From assembly GCA_011525185.1 (NCBI GenBank), contig WTIQ01000209.1:1-14605 (forward strand): a stretch of DNA of 14,605 nucleotides, given 5' to 3'. Source of the stretch: Paracoccaceae bacterium. GTDB lineage: Bacteria > Pseudomonadota > Alphaproteobacteria > Rhodobacterales > Rhodobacteraceae. The notes beneath the pieces were generated by a model. That model saw only the letters and a program-made list of their open reading frames with translations. It did no database searches and was not told where the DNA came from. The first letter of the stretch is position 1, and every line of letters starts with the position of its first letter. The translations under genes were made by a program, and so were the position numbers. Shown here in pieces: positions 1-6,780 of this stretch.

Positions 1-1157
1 GTCTTGGCATCTTCGATCTCTAAATGTGAAATCAGGTCAGAGGACGGTGCTCTGGACAACGCAAGCTCTGTTAATTTGTCTCTGTGTACGGTCACAGATG
101 ACGTGACAAGACCCTCAAAAACCAATTCAACCGTTATAAAATCAACGCTATCCGCCAAAAAGCGTGACGCCGTTTGAAACACTCGGCCTAACGCCTGAAT
201 ATTGGATCGGTACTTTGTATTCTCGATACTTAGTTTTACTGTGTTTTTACTCTGTTCAATACGTTTTAAAAAAAGTCCGTCGACGGAAAGGACTTTTTGC
301 AAATTTACAATGTCAGTCTCTTTTCGGTGAGGCCCACCTGTATTTTCTGAACGTGGCGAAATGGGCGTAGGCGTCAACTCAAGGCCGGGGCCGTTGGCTG
401 GTGACTTTGGATCCAGACTCAGATGCGCCGAAAGCGCAGCCTTCGATCCATGCAGCCATGCAACACCAAGGGAAAACGTATCACTCAGTCGATATTGTGC
501 AGAAACATTCCAAGGCGAAGACTGTTCAAAATAGGATTGCTCCAAGTCATACGCATCATTTGAGTACTCCAGTTTTGCATCTAAACGGTCTGACACCCCA
601 ATTTTAATCCCACCAAATATTGCGGCATTTCCCTGAAACCATTGAGCCGCCTCAATTTCTCCACCAACCCCAGATTCACGGTTTTCTCTCACCTTGAAGC
701 CTTGATGCAAAGCGCCCAAAGGGTTGCTAAATCCACCGTAAGAGGCGAGGCGACCAAAGCCCAGCCCAAGGCTAAAGGACAAATTCTTATGAGATTTTGT
801 CGCAACAATATACTCGCTACTGTAGCGACCTGTACCGATAAAGTCTTTTAGGCCAATCGCAAAGGCAGGTGTGACATTGCCCTCATCTATAAAACGAAAT
901 CGCACATCAAAACTGCGATCCCAGTTCGAGAACCCCAGTGCTTGCTCACCATTCTTTCCGTGCCCAGCATATCGAAAGCTGGCACTCAGACGGGGAAAGA
1001 TTTGTGATGTAAATATCGTCCGCAACGTTCCATCAAAATAACTTTGACTTAAAGTTATCAGCCCATCAGGTGCAGACTCCGCTGTTGGCATCTCTACGAG
1101 ACCAATTTGACCGTAAGAGTTAAAGCTATTTTCACCCGCAAAGGAGGACGACGCCAT
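1..1157 (-). CDS. yjbH: YjbH/GfcD-type outer-membrane exopolysaccharide protein (partial, 3' end outside window)
   Basis: The minus-strand frame is open from position 1 to 1214 with no stop, and the gene continues past the left edge. Just after an apparent signal peptide it reads GQIGLVEMPTAESAPDG and then an alternating beta-barrel-like pattern (TSQIFPRLSASFRYAGHG). About 300 residues in come NTKYRSNIQALGRVFQTAS and VELVFEGL, which match my memory of the YjbH family of outer-membrane lipoprotein/porin-like proteins linked to exopolysaccharide export. The coordinates use the only in-frame ATG, at 1157, but this start is doubtful. It has no Shine-Dalgarno sequence, and the upstream in-frame codons encode a hydrophobic stretch (RNVFAFLFWVMASSSFAG) that looks like the missing signal peptide. 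An ATG at 1224 is in another frame. It joins this one only if the T5 run (plus-strand A5, 1200-1204) lost one base. An in-frame CTG at 1208 is the other option. Family call is from recognition; the start is unresolved. Confidence 0.78.
   Translation of the reverse strand, partial: MASSSFAGENSFNSYGQIGLVEMPTAESAPDGLITLSQSYFDGTLRTIFTSQIFPRLSASFRYAGHGKNGEQALGFSNWDRSFDVRFRFIDEGNVTPAFAIGLKDFIGTGRYSSEYIVATKSHKNLSFSLGLGFGRLASYGGFSNPLGALHQGFKVRENRESGVGGEIEAAQWFQGNAAIFGGIKIGVSDRLDAKLEYSNDAYDLEQSYFEQSSPWNVSAQYRLSDTFSLGVAWLHGSKAALSAHLSLDPKSPANGPGLELTPTPISPRSENTGGPHRKETDIVNLQKVLSVDGLFLKRIEQSKNTVKLSIENTKYRSNIQALGRVFQTASRFLADSVDFITVELVFEGLVTSSVTVHRDKLTELALSRAPSSDLISHLEIEDAK
270..298 (-). repeat. Terminator-shaped inverted repeat inside yjbH
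   Basis: AAAAAGTCC at 270-278 pairs perfectly with GGACTTTTT at 290-298 (9 bp, 11-nt loop). The loop side holds a 12-bp perfect palindrome, TCCGTCGACGGA, at 276-287. On the minus strand the hairpin is followed by extra T residues, so the shape is that of an intrinsic terminator. It lies within an open coding frame, and most of the stem is A-T, so its activity is uncertain. Confidence 0.35.
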
Positions 1158-1224
1158 AACCCAAAAAAGAAACGCAAAAACGTTTCGCCACCATGGGTGA
1201 AAAGCAGAAAAGACTAATCCCATT
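1132..1224 (-). other. Possible true 5' end of yjbH, out of frame in this sequence
   Basis: An ATG at 1224 opens a 30-codon frame ending at TGA 1132-1134. It has a G-rich, Shine-Dalgarno-like AGGGGG about 13 bases upstream. The first eight codons read MGLVFSAF. If the T5 run at 1200-1204 were T4, the frame would pass straight into HPWWRNVFAFLFWVMASSSFAG and the YjbH body, giving a convincing cleavable signal peptide. As written, the ORF instead reads into MVAKRFCVSFLGYG and stops. I treat this as the displaced beginning of yjbH rather than an independent peptide gene. A separate leader peptide is possible but has no support. Confidence 0.4.
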
Positions 1225-1354
1225 TTTGCGGACACACCCCCTGAATTATCACCTTCGTTTAACAAGGCCGCTAATTTTATTCAATGTGATGTCGTATTAT
1301 TCCTGAGGTTCCAAATTCATGCGTCATATTTAAACCACAGGGGCGCATGGCCTC
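1225..1354. other. Gap between the kinase-like gene and yjbH
   Basis: These 130 bases lie between the kinase-like stop and the nominal ATG of yjbH. On the minus strand the stretch is AT-rich and ends with AGGGGG, the only Shine-Dalgarno-like bases for yjbH. I find no strong hairpin or clear promoter. The gap is long enough for a separate yjbH promoter, so cotranscription is not assured. Confidence 0.35.
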
Positions 1355-2197
1355 TTAAAGATTGGGTGCCCCCTCCAGTCCAAGAATTTTGCGGAACCGC
1401 GTCCAATATTTTGGTAACTTAGGAGGCTCTGAAAGGCCCCTCTCAATATCCTCGGCGAAACAAGGCATCTTTTTTGTGGCAAATTCCCTGCCCCATTTCA
1501 AAAAATGCTGATTATCTTCAGGTCTTAATCGACAAGCACTCCCCACAAGACCAATGACCGTTTCAGATGGTGAATACCATTCGTCTTGTATAGAGGCGAG
1601 CTTAGAGGGAAACAGAGGTCCGATAAATCGAATAAGAGCGCTCTCGGAGAACATTAAGAGGATCTCGCCGATTTCAGAATGCGTGTAATGCAAAAGCGGG
1701 GGGAAGCTATCAAAGAAAATAGCCTCTTTGTCGATCACTGCAAAATTACGAATGGACGGGTGAAAACCGACACGACCCATGTCTGGTGTGAGATTATTCC
1801 AAAATTTTGCAATGGTGGCGCCTGCCGCATCCATCAACTCAAGCGCCTCTTGCACATCGCACCCCAGCATTTGCGCACGCATCATGTATTTTTCTGGAAT
1901 TGCACTTTGAATGATGACTGGAATTTGCTTACCGCCACTTTCAACAGCGATAATTTCTGTCTCTGGAAAAGCAACATCTAGCTTGCGCAAAAGATTTACG
2001 TATTCGTCATGAAGCTTACACAAGCGCGAGACATCATCGCCTTGTGCCTGCCCATTGTAAATTTTGATGACTTTGTCTTGAAACGGACCCGTGTCAGGCC
2101 TGAACGGTTTACAGAAATATCCTAATTTTGAAAGAGGCTTGGGCCTGTCATCCATCGCCTTTGAGACAAGTTTTTCAAGTTCGGAAGTATCAATCAT
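1355..2197 (-). CDS. Kinase-like protein of unknown function
   Basis: I do not recognise an established function for this 280-residue soluble protein without signal peptide or membrane segments. Visible signs of an aminoglycoside-phosphotransferase/protein-kinase-like fold are a possible ATP-anchoring lysine in DKVIKIY (about residues 41-47), a hinge-like IPVIIQSAIP (92-101), and a catalytic-loop-like HPSIRNFAV (146-154). The last is followed by FFDSFPP (161-167), where the aspartate would sit in the DFG/DxD position. The canonical HGD is absent, so it could be an atypical kinase or a pseudokinase. The C-terminus is rich in positive charge. I chose ATG 2197 because the longer frame can only begin with TTG at 2239, inside a perfect hairpin; a GAGAG lies just upstream of 2197. 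It lies between the beta-helix and yjbH genes in the same direction, suggesting a shared envelope-polysaccharide role, which is inference. A named DUF family probably exists but I cannot be sure which. Confidence 0.7.
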   Translation of the reverse strand: MIDTSELEKLVSKAMDDRPKPLSKLGYFCKPFRPDTGPFQDKVIKIYNGQAQGDDVSRLCKLHDEYVNLLRKLDVAFPETEIIAVESGGKQIPVIIQSAIPEKYMMRAQMLGCDVQEALELMDAAGATIAKFWNNLTPDMGRVGFHPSIRNFAVIDKEAIFFDSFPPLLHYTHSEIGEILLMFSESALIRFIGPLFPSKLASIQDEWYSPSETVIGLVGSACRLRPEDNQHFLKWGREFATKKMPCFAEDIERGLSEPPKLPKYWTRFRKILGLEGAPNL

Positions 2198-2230
2198 AGC
2201 GCTCTCATGGTGTCCAGATGAGAGCGCTAT
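2196..2230 (-). promoter_or_regulatory. Perfect 13-bp inverted repeat covering the start region of the kinase-like gene
   Basis: ATAGCGCTCTCAT at 2196-2208 and ATGAGAGCGCTAT at 2218-2230 are exact reverse complements with a 9-nt loop. On the minus strand the downstream arm contains the only Shine-Dalgarno-like purines (GAGAG) and runs into the ATG at 2197. A folded transcript would therefore hide the ribosome site. No T-run follows on either strand, so it is not a standard intrinsic terminator. It could instead be a protein operator, or a processing or mRNA-stability hairpin at the end of the beta-helix transcript. The repeat is certain; its role is inferred. Confidence 0.6.
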
Positions 2231-2267
2231 AAAACGCAATGACTTGAATTACTAGAACAGGGAGAAA

Positions 2268-4301
2268 TTACGTATCACAACGAACTGTTATGCGCACCTT
2301 ACCTCTTACTGATTCTGACCAGCGGAGATTAACTTGACCCTTCGACGATCCCTTTTCGGTTTCGGTGTAAGGCATAGTATATCTCGGCGCGCCTGAACTA
2401 TTTTGAATTGGCCCATGTGCAACAATGCTATCTACATACTGGGCAAAACCTCCAAATGGTAGATAATCGGCTACATTCACATTCCAGACAGAAGAACGGG
2501 AATTTTGCGAGTGATGAACCAAGGCGGGATTTTCCGTAACATCAGACACATTATTAAAGTTATTACCCAAAAATTGGATATTCCTCAATTTTGTCCTGTC
2601 GATATCTGCAAATGTTGTGTCAATCCGCTCGACGCGATCAATCGCTCCGTTTATGGAGCGAAAATTATTGTTGTTCACCGTCAAATGAGAGACTCCATGT
2701 CGCTCACCAAACGGCTTGACGACTATGTATGCGAACCATGGGGCCACATTTCCGCTTAAGAACACATTATCGCTGATCGATAGAGCAGAGAACCCGAAGC
2801 CAGAAGAATAGATCGGGTCTGGCTCATGTTCATTTGTCCACTCTATAAAACAGTTATCAATATAATTTCCGACAATCGTTGAGGCTGTATTGGGCTTTGT
2901 CAAAGCAATGCCCGCCGTCCTAATTCCGTTGGGTTCACCATCCCCCTGATAAAAGTGATTGCCGCTCACCAAATTATTCGATCCGCTGAGGATTGCAAAA
3001 CTCCGAAAATACGAGCACCAATTTTCTCGCAACTTGGCATCGTTTGCATTAACATTGAGCGCCACAGTGATGCGATCTTGCGCCTTTTCACCGCCTTCAC
3101 TTGATTGAAATTTGCACTGATCAACCAACATGCCCTGACAACCGGTTCCAATAGATGTAATTCCGCGGTTTTTCGGCCTATTAAAAAAGCAATCTTTCGC
3201 ATGAAAGAGGTAGCCAGACGGTGCGAGCATAATCCCACTTGCCTTCGAGTCGCATTGAAACTCTATATTCTGAAATACAAATTTACTAACTCTTGTGAAG
3301 CCACTGAAATCAATAAGGTATTTAAATCTGGTAAACGTAAAGTTTTGTGTACCCTCTGCGTCATGTAGTGGAGCCGAGAGCGTAATTTCTTTTCTGGATA
3401 TGTTAACAGATGTTACATATACCTCGCGACCAACGCCCTGCCCTTCAACGAGTGAGCCCACACGGATGCTCGAAATTTTCGACACTGCGGTTAATTTGCT
3501 TTGAAAGGCTAAGGAGTATGTTGCACGCGACTGCACGACATCATTTTCCCAAGCCTCATCACCAGCGACGTAAATTTTCCCATTACGCACGACCCGACGC
3601 TGTAAAAAATCATTCGCAGTTGCCATAGTTGCATGAACGTCAAGTGGCTCACGAATTGATATCGACTTCCCACAAAGGTCCAAAGACTCATGTGCGCCAC
3701 CGTTCATTAAAGCTTGGAGCGCCTTTTTGAGAGCGAGTTCGCCGTCGTTAAATGCATCAAGATATGGCTGAATGCTATAAAAATGATTAAGCACAAGCGG
3801 AGCATGATCGGGTATGCTTAATGTCCCACGAAATTGCACGGGCGAAGCAAGCGAGAGACCTTGGCCAAGGTAATATGTGCCTTGCGGAACCAGCAGCACG
3901 CGACCATCAGCCGCTCGATCTGCATTTACAAAGGCATTGTAATTATCGGTTGTTCCATCTCCAACACCGCCGTAATCCGTCAGATCGACAACATTAAACG
4001 TGTCTGGGTGAAAAAGGTGGGTTACATCTTCGATCTCAAAATCGTCAATTCTGATGATACCACCATTTGCACCCGTTAAATCCAGACCGAAATGACCATA
4101 ATCTGGTTCGGATCCCCAAACCATGTCTACTCCATCCCTTAGCCCAGGCCCAATAATCGCGGAAATTTCATAAATTCTGCCGTGTTTTTTTATTGCCGTA
4201 GAGGAACCAAATTGAGTGACTTCGCTAACATGCGAACCATTGCTGCGTATCGCATAGGCAGCAATTCGAGCGGCGGGTAAATTGCCTGTGACGCATTTCA
4301 A
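2268..4301 (-). CDS. Right-handed beta-helix (pectate-lyase-3/GH28-like) protein, main part of a frameshifted gene
   Basis: Residues about 106-146 carry the pectate-lyase-3 hallmark (VVDLTDYGGVGDGTTDNYNA, then VPQGTYYLG). They are followed by several hundred residues of beta-helix-like turns rich in Asn, such as NNLVSGNHF, STIVGNYIDNC, LSISDNVFL and LTVNNNNF. The first 95 residues, with FGLDLTGANGG and IRIDDFEIEDV, look like a beta-sandwich carbohydrate-binding domain. The protein resembles the conserved rhodobacterial 'glycosyl hydrolase family 28-related' proteins, which may bind or cleave an acidic polysaccharide. No substrate or catalytic residue can be assigned. The start at 4301 is a TTG without a Shine-Dalgarno sequence. 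Coherent coding (YTTGTPVQKETYIRVRTR) continues upstream in this frame to about 4382. There it meets the N-terminal fragment across an A5 run, so this is the body of a 761-residue protein rather than a complete gene. Confidence 0.8.
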   Translation of the reverse strand: MKCVTGNLPAARIAAYAIRSNGSHVSEVTQFGSSTAIKKHGRIYEISAIIGPGLRDGVDMVWGSEPDYGHFGLDLTGANGGIIRIDDFEIEDVTHLFHPDTFNVVDLTDYGGVGDGTTDNYNAFVNADRAADGRVLLVPQGTYYLGQGLSLASPVQFRGTLSIPDHAPLVLNHFYSIQPYLDAFNDGELALKKALQALMNGGAHESLDLCGKSISIREPLDVHATMATANDFLQRRVVRNGKIYVAGDEAWENDVVQSRATYSLAFQSKLTAVSKISSIRVGSLVEGQGVGREVYVTSVNISRKEITLSAPLHDAEGTQNFTFTRFKYLIDFSGFTRVSKFVFQNIEFQCDSKASGIMLAPSGYLFHAKDCFFNRPKNRGITSIGTGCQGMLVDQCKFQSSEGGEKAQDRITVALNVNANDAKLRENWCSYFRSFAILSGSNNLVSGNHFYQGDGEPNGIRTAGIALTKPNTASTIVGNYIDNCFIEWTNEHEPDPIYSSGFGFSALSISDNVFLSGNVAPWFAYIVVKPFGERHGVSHLTVNNNNFRSINGAIDRVERIDTTFADIDRTKLRNIQFLGNNFNNVSDVTENPALVHHSQNSRSSVWNVNVADYLPFGGFAQYVDSIVAHGPIQNSSGAPRYTMPYTETEKGSSKGQVNLRWSESVRGKVRITVRCDT

Positions 4302-4552
4302 TCGCGTTCGAACGCGAATATATGTTTCCTTCTGAACTGGCGTTCCCGTGGTATACCGCAGTTTTTGAGTTGCATGTATTTTTGTAATTCAAGGCATCCG
4401 TCAAACTGGCCATCTGAAGGAACAAAAGCGGCGCTATCTACTGCGTCATATGTTTGAGAACCAGGAGTACCATCACCGATAGACCAATGATTTAATCCAT
4501 CTTTAAATGCTTTAGGGGATAGGTCTGTACCAAATGCGCTTTGAACTGCCAT
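4298..4552 (-). pseudogene. N-terminal fragment of the beta-helix gene, cut off by a frameshift
   Basis: ATG 4552 has a strong Shine-Dalgarno sequence (AGGAG, 4 bases upstream) and opens an 84-codon frame. It begins MAVQSAFGTDLSPKAF and includes WSIGDGTPGSQTYD and FVPSDGQFDGCLELQK. This matches the start I remember for rhodobacterial beta-helix proteins of the following gene's family. After residue 58 the frame turns into low-plausibility sequence (NCGIPRERQFRRKH) and stops at 4298-4300, overlapping the TTG of the next frame by 4 bases. Adding one A to the A5 run (plus-strand T5, 4379-4383) would fuse both frames into 761 residues. No signal peptide is visible. A longer frame reaches a TTG at 4582 but has no ribosome site. 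Confidence 0.7.
4379..4383 (-). other. Homopolymer frameshift site in the beta-helix gene
   Basis: The minus strand reads TTA CAA AAA TAC here, with five consecutive A residues. Frame one gives LELQKYMQLKN; the other frame gives IHATQKLRYTTG, which leads into the main beta-helix frame. One additional A joins LELQK to IHATQKLRY. The alternatives are a sequencing error, a true inactivating deletion, or RNA-polymerase/ribosome slippage. The run is short and the preceding codons do not form a classical X-XXY-YYZ heptamer, so programmed frameshifting is least likely. Confidence 0.65.
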
Positions 4553-4561
4553 AGGACTCCT

Positions 4562-4583
4562 CTTGTCAAAAATTCCTGACAAG
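4562..4583 (-). promoter_or_regulatory. Hairpin immediately before the ribosome site of the beta-helix gene
   Basis: CTTGTCA at 4562-4568 pairs perfectly with TGACAAG at 4577-4583 (7 bp, 8-nt loop). The stem ends next to the AGGAG of ATG 4552. In RNA it leaves the Shine-Dalgarno bases just outside or partly stacked on the stem, and it could tune translation or protect the 5' end after processing. A regulator operator is the other reading. The function is inferred. Confidence 0.35.
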
Positions 4584-4637
4584 ATTGCCGCGTTTGGCTT
4601 AATTCGCTCCTAGATCTGCGTTCGCAGGGCTGTTGCA

Positions 4638-5039
4638 CTATACGCTAAAATCACTTGGATTTAGAAATTGAACGCCCGAAATTTTCCATCCTTGCGGCGT
4701 CTCAGTCATAAAGTACCGTAAATAATGTGTGGTATTTTCAAGGTCCTTAATCTGAACATCCTGACTTCTCCCACTAGGGGTGACCTTGTTGTCCAAAAAG
4801 GTAAAGCGCTCATAACGCCATACCATGGGATAGCCGCCACGCACCATTCTGCCAAAGTTTTCAGGAGTCTCGAACATATATTTTATTGAAGGGCTAGCAA
4901 ACGTGAAAGCCGTTGCGAAATCATCGTTTTTCAGCGCCTCCAACTGAGATCTGATCGTTGTTTGTATATCCTTTTGCGGCTCCGCGTTCGCGGAAAATGC
5001 AAATAGTGAAAATAACAGTCCAACGATGAATAAACGCAT
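4638..5039 (-). CDS. Secreted DUF4864 domain protein
   Basis: This is a 133-residue protein with a clear Sec signal peptide (MRLFIVGLLFSLFAFSANA, probable cleavage before EPQ), so it is probably periplasmic. The mature part contains IRSQLEALKNDDFATAFTFA, then SIKYMFETPENFGRMVRGGY, then YPMVWRYERFTF, and ends LRYFMTETPQGWKISGVQFL. This is the pattern of DUF4864, a small NTF2/SnoaL-like alpha+beta fold common in alphaproteobacteria with no known biochemical role. I prefer ATG 5039 to the GTG at 5048 because GAGGAG lies 8 bases before the ATG but runs into the GTG. The gene follows lysK after 45 bp in the same direction and may be cotranscribed with it. It precedes the beta-helix fragment by 85 bp. 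Confidence 0.85.
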   Translation of the reverse strand: MRLFIVGLLFSLFAFSANAEPQKDIQTTIRSQLEALKNDDFATAFTFASPSIKYMFETPENFGRMVRGGYPMVWRYERFTFLDNKVTPSGRSQDVQIKDLENTTHYLRYFMTETPQGWKISGVQFLNPSDFSV

Positions 5040-5084
5040 AGCTCTCACTCCTCTAAAAAGCAGTTAGGCCAAATCTGTGCCTAT

Positions 5085-6665
5085 TCAAGTTTGGACAAAC
5101 TCGCCATTTAGCGCAGTCTCTATCAATTGCACGGTTTCTTGAACGCCATAAAGCGCAATAAAGCTCCCAAATCGCGGACCTTGGCTTGCACCCATCAAGA
5201 CTGCGTAAATCGCCTTGAACCAGTCTCTCATGGGATCAAAACGTTCACGGCCACAGGCAAAAACGATAGATTGAAGGGCCTCCACATCTTCTGGACCATC
5301 GTAGCTAGACAGCTGATCTTTTAAATCTGTAAGGGCGGCTCGTTCTAAATCGGTAGGAAGCCTGTATCGTTTGTTTGGCTTCACAAAATCCTTGTAATAC
5401 GCAATCGCAAAACCGACAGCATCATTCAATCCTGGGTGAGCCTCAGCGGAAGAACCTGGGGCATATCTCTGAATAAAGCCCCAGAGCTGTTCAGGGTTTT
5501 CAGCATTTGCAGCAGCGGCCAGATTCAAGAGCATTGAAAAAGACACTTCCATATCGGAGTTAGGCACGTTGTGGCCATGAATGTGGAAAGCTGGATTATT
5601 CAATTGCGCGGCCGCTTCCTGATTAGGGTATGCCCGCAAATGTTGATGATATTCATCCATCGCCTTTGGAATAACGTCAAAATGCATTCGCTTTGCCGTT
5701 TTCGGCTTTAAATACATAAAATAGGCAAGGCTCTCAGTACTTGCATAGGTCAACCATTCATCGATTGAGACACCATTGCCTGACGTCTTCGAAATCTTTT
5801 GTCCATTCTCATCTAAAAACAGCTCATACGTGAAATGAGCTGGCGCAGGATGGCCTAGAATTCGGCAAATCTTGTCGTAAATTTGGGTGTTGGTGGAATG
5901 GTCTTTCCCGTACATTTCAAAATCCACTCCCAGAGCGGCCCAACGCGCTCCAAAATCGGGCTTCCATTGCAACTTCACATTCCCGCCAGTCACAGGCAGA
6001 GTGAATTCACGCCCATCGTCGTCGTCAAATGTAATCGTTCCGTCCTTTGCATTCACCTCTTTCATCGGCACATAGAGAACACGCCCTGTTTCTGGATGAA
6101 TGGGAAGAAAAATCGAATACGTTTGCTGACGTTCCTCACGTAAACTCGCCAGCATCACCTTCATTATTTCATCATATTTCTCGACAGCTCTTAAGAGAGT
6201 TTTGTCGAACTGACCTGATCGGTAAAAGTCCGTCGCGGAATAGAACTCGTATTCAAAGCGAAATTGATCCAAAAACCGCCGTAACATAGCATTGTTATGA
6301 TGACCAAAGCTCTCGTATTTTTCAAACGGGTCAGGAACAGAGGTCAGAGGCTTTTGCAAGTGCTCCTCTAATCGCTCAGGATGGGGCACATTGCCTGGAA
6401 TTTTCCGCATTCCATCTAAATCATCGGAAAAACAAATGAGTTTGGTTGGAATATCGCTTATTTCTCGAAACGCCCGCATCACCATTGTCGTGCGCGCAAC
6501 CTCTCCAAAGGTTCCGATATGGGGTAGACCAGAAGGTCCGTATCCCGTTTCAAACAAAACGTAGCCCTTTTCAGGAGGCGCTTTTTCATATCGTTTAAGG
6601 ACCTTACGCGCTTCTTCAAATGGCCAAGCCTTTGAGGTAAGAGCAGCCTCGCTGAATTGCGACAT
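5085..6665 (-). CDS. lysK: Lysyl-tRNA synthetase, class I
   Basis: This 526-residue enzyme charges tRNA-Lys with lysine in the cytoplasm. It is the class I form, unrelated to the class II LysS of most bacteria but standard in alphaproteobacteria. The Rossmann-fold signatures are present: GPSGLPHIGTFGEVART near residues 43-59 (HIGH motif as HIGT) and DENGQKISKTSGNG near 285-298 (KMSKS motif as KISKT). ICFSDDLDGMRKIPGN and FEMYGKDH are further family blocks. The length is typical. ATG 6665 is chosen because AAGGA lies 7 bases upstream; the longer TTG start at 6686 would place the ribosome site inside the gene. It is divergent from the TerB-like gene. As I see no class II LysRS in the window, it is presumably the essential sole enzyme. 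Confidence 0.97.
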   Translation of the reverse strand: MSQFSEAALTSKAWPFEEARKVLKRYEKAPPEKGYVLFETGYGPSGLPHIGTFGEVARTTMVMRAFREISDIPTKLICFSDDLDGMRKIPGNVPHPERLEEHLQKPLTSVPDPFEKYESFGHHNNAMLRRFLDQFRFEYEFYSATDFYRSGQFDKTLLRAVEKYDEIMKVMLASLREERQQTYSIFLPIHPETGRVLYVPMKEVNAKDGTITFDDDDGREFTLPVTGGNVKLQWKPDFGARWAALGVDFEMYGKDHSTNTQIYDKICRILGHPAPAHFTYELFLDENGQKISKTSGNGVSIDEWLTYASTESLAYFMYLKPKTAKRMHFDVIPKAMDEYHQHLRAYPNQEAAAQLNNPAFHIHGHNVPNSDMEVSFSMLLNLAAAANAENPEQLWGFIQRYAPGSSAEAHPGLNDAVGFAIAYYKDFVKPNKRYRLPTDLERAALTDLKDQLSSYDGPEDVEALQSIVFACGRERFDPMRDWFKAIYAVLMGASQGPRFGSFIALYGVQETVQLIETALNGEFVQT

Positions 6666-6780
6666 GTTGAGATCCTTCCAAAACAATTTAGTGGATATAA
6701 AGCCAAGGCTTCCTATTGCGCTTAGCCCGTCAGGTCAATATTCTCTGGACAAATGTGAGCGTCGTAAAGGGCCGTAGACG
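6666..6780. other. Divergent promoter region of lysK and the TerB-like gene
   Basis: A 115-bp stretch separates the two divergent starts. It contains the lysK ribosome site (AAGGA, near 6673-6677) and the weaker AAAGGG before the TerB-like gene. No -35/-10 pair or inverted repeat stands out, and I see no riboswitch or T-box-like structure. Confidence 0.4.

Noticed and set aside
164..851. Three short plus-strand ORFs
   Set aside because: They lie antisense to a long open minus-strand frame with clear YjbH features and have no ribosome sites or family resemblance.
2197..2239. TTG start at 2239 for the kinase-like gene
   Set aside because: The 14 added codons are formed entirely by the inverted repeat and adjacent bases, there is no ribosome site before the TTG, and ATG 2197 is available.
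4298..4301. TTGA overlap suggesting translational coupling of two separate genes
   Set aside because: The downstream frame carries plausible protein sequence for 26 codons upstream of this TTG, so a frameshift within one gene explains the arrangement better.
4379..4383. Classical programmed -1 frameshift site
   Set aside because: The codons around the A5 run do not make an X-XXY-YYZ heptamer and I see no obvious downstream pseudoknot; only slippage on the short A-run remains possible.
2268..4552. Prophage tail-spike gene
   Set aside because: Beta-helix proteins of this type occur in tail spikes, but no phage structural, lysis or integrase genes are present and the neighbours are chromosomal.
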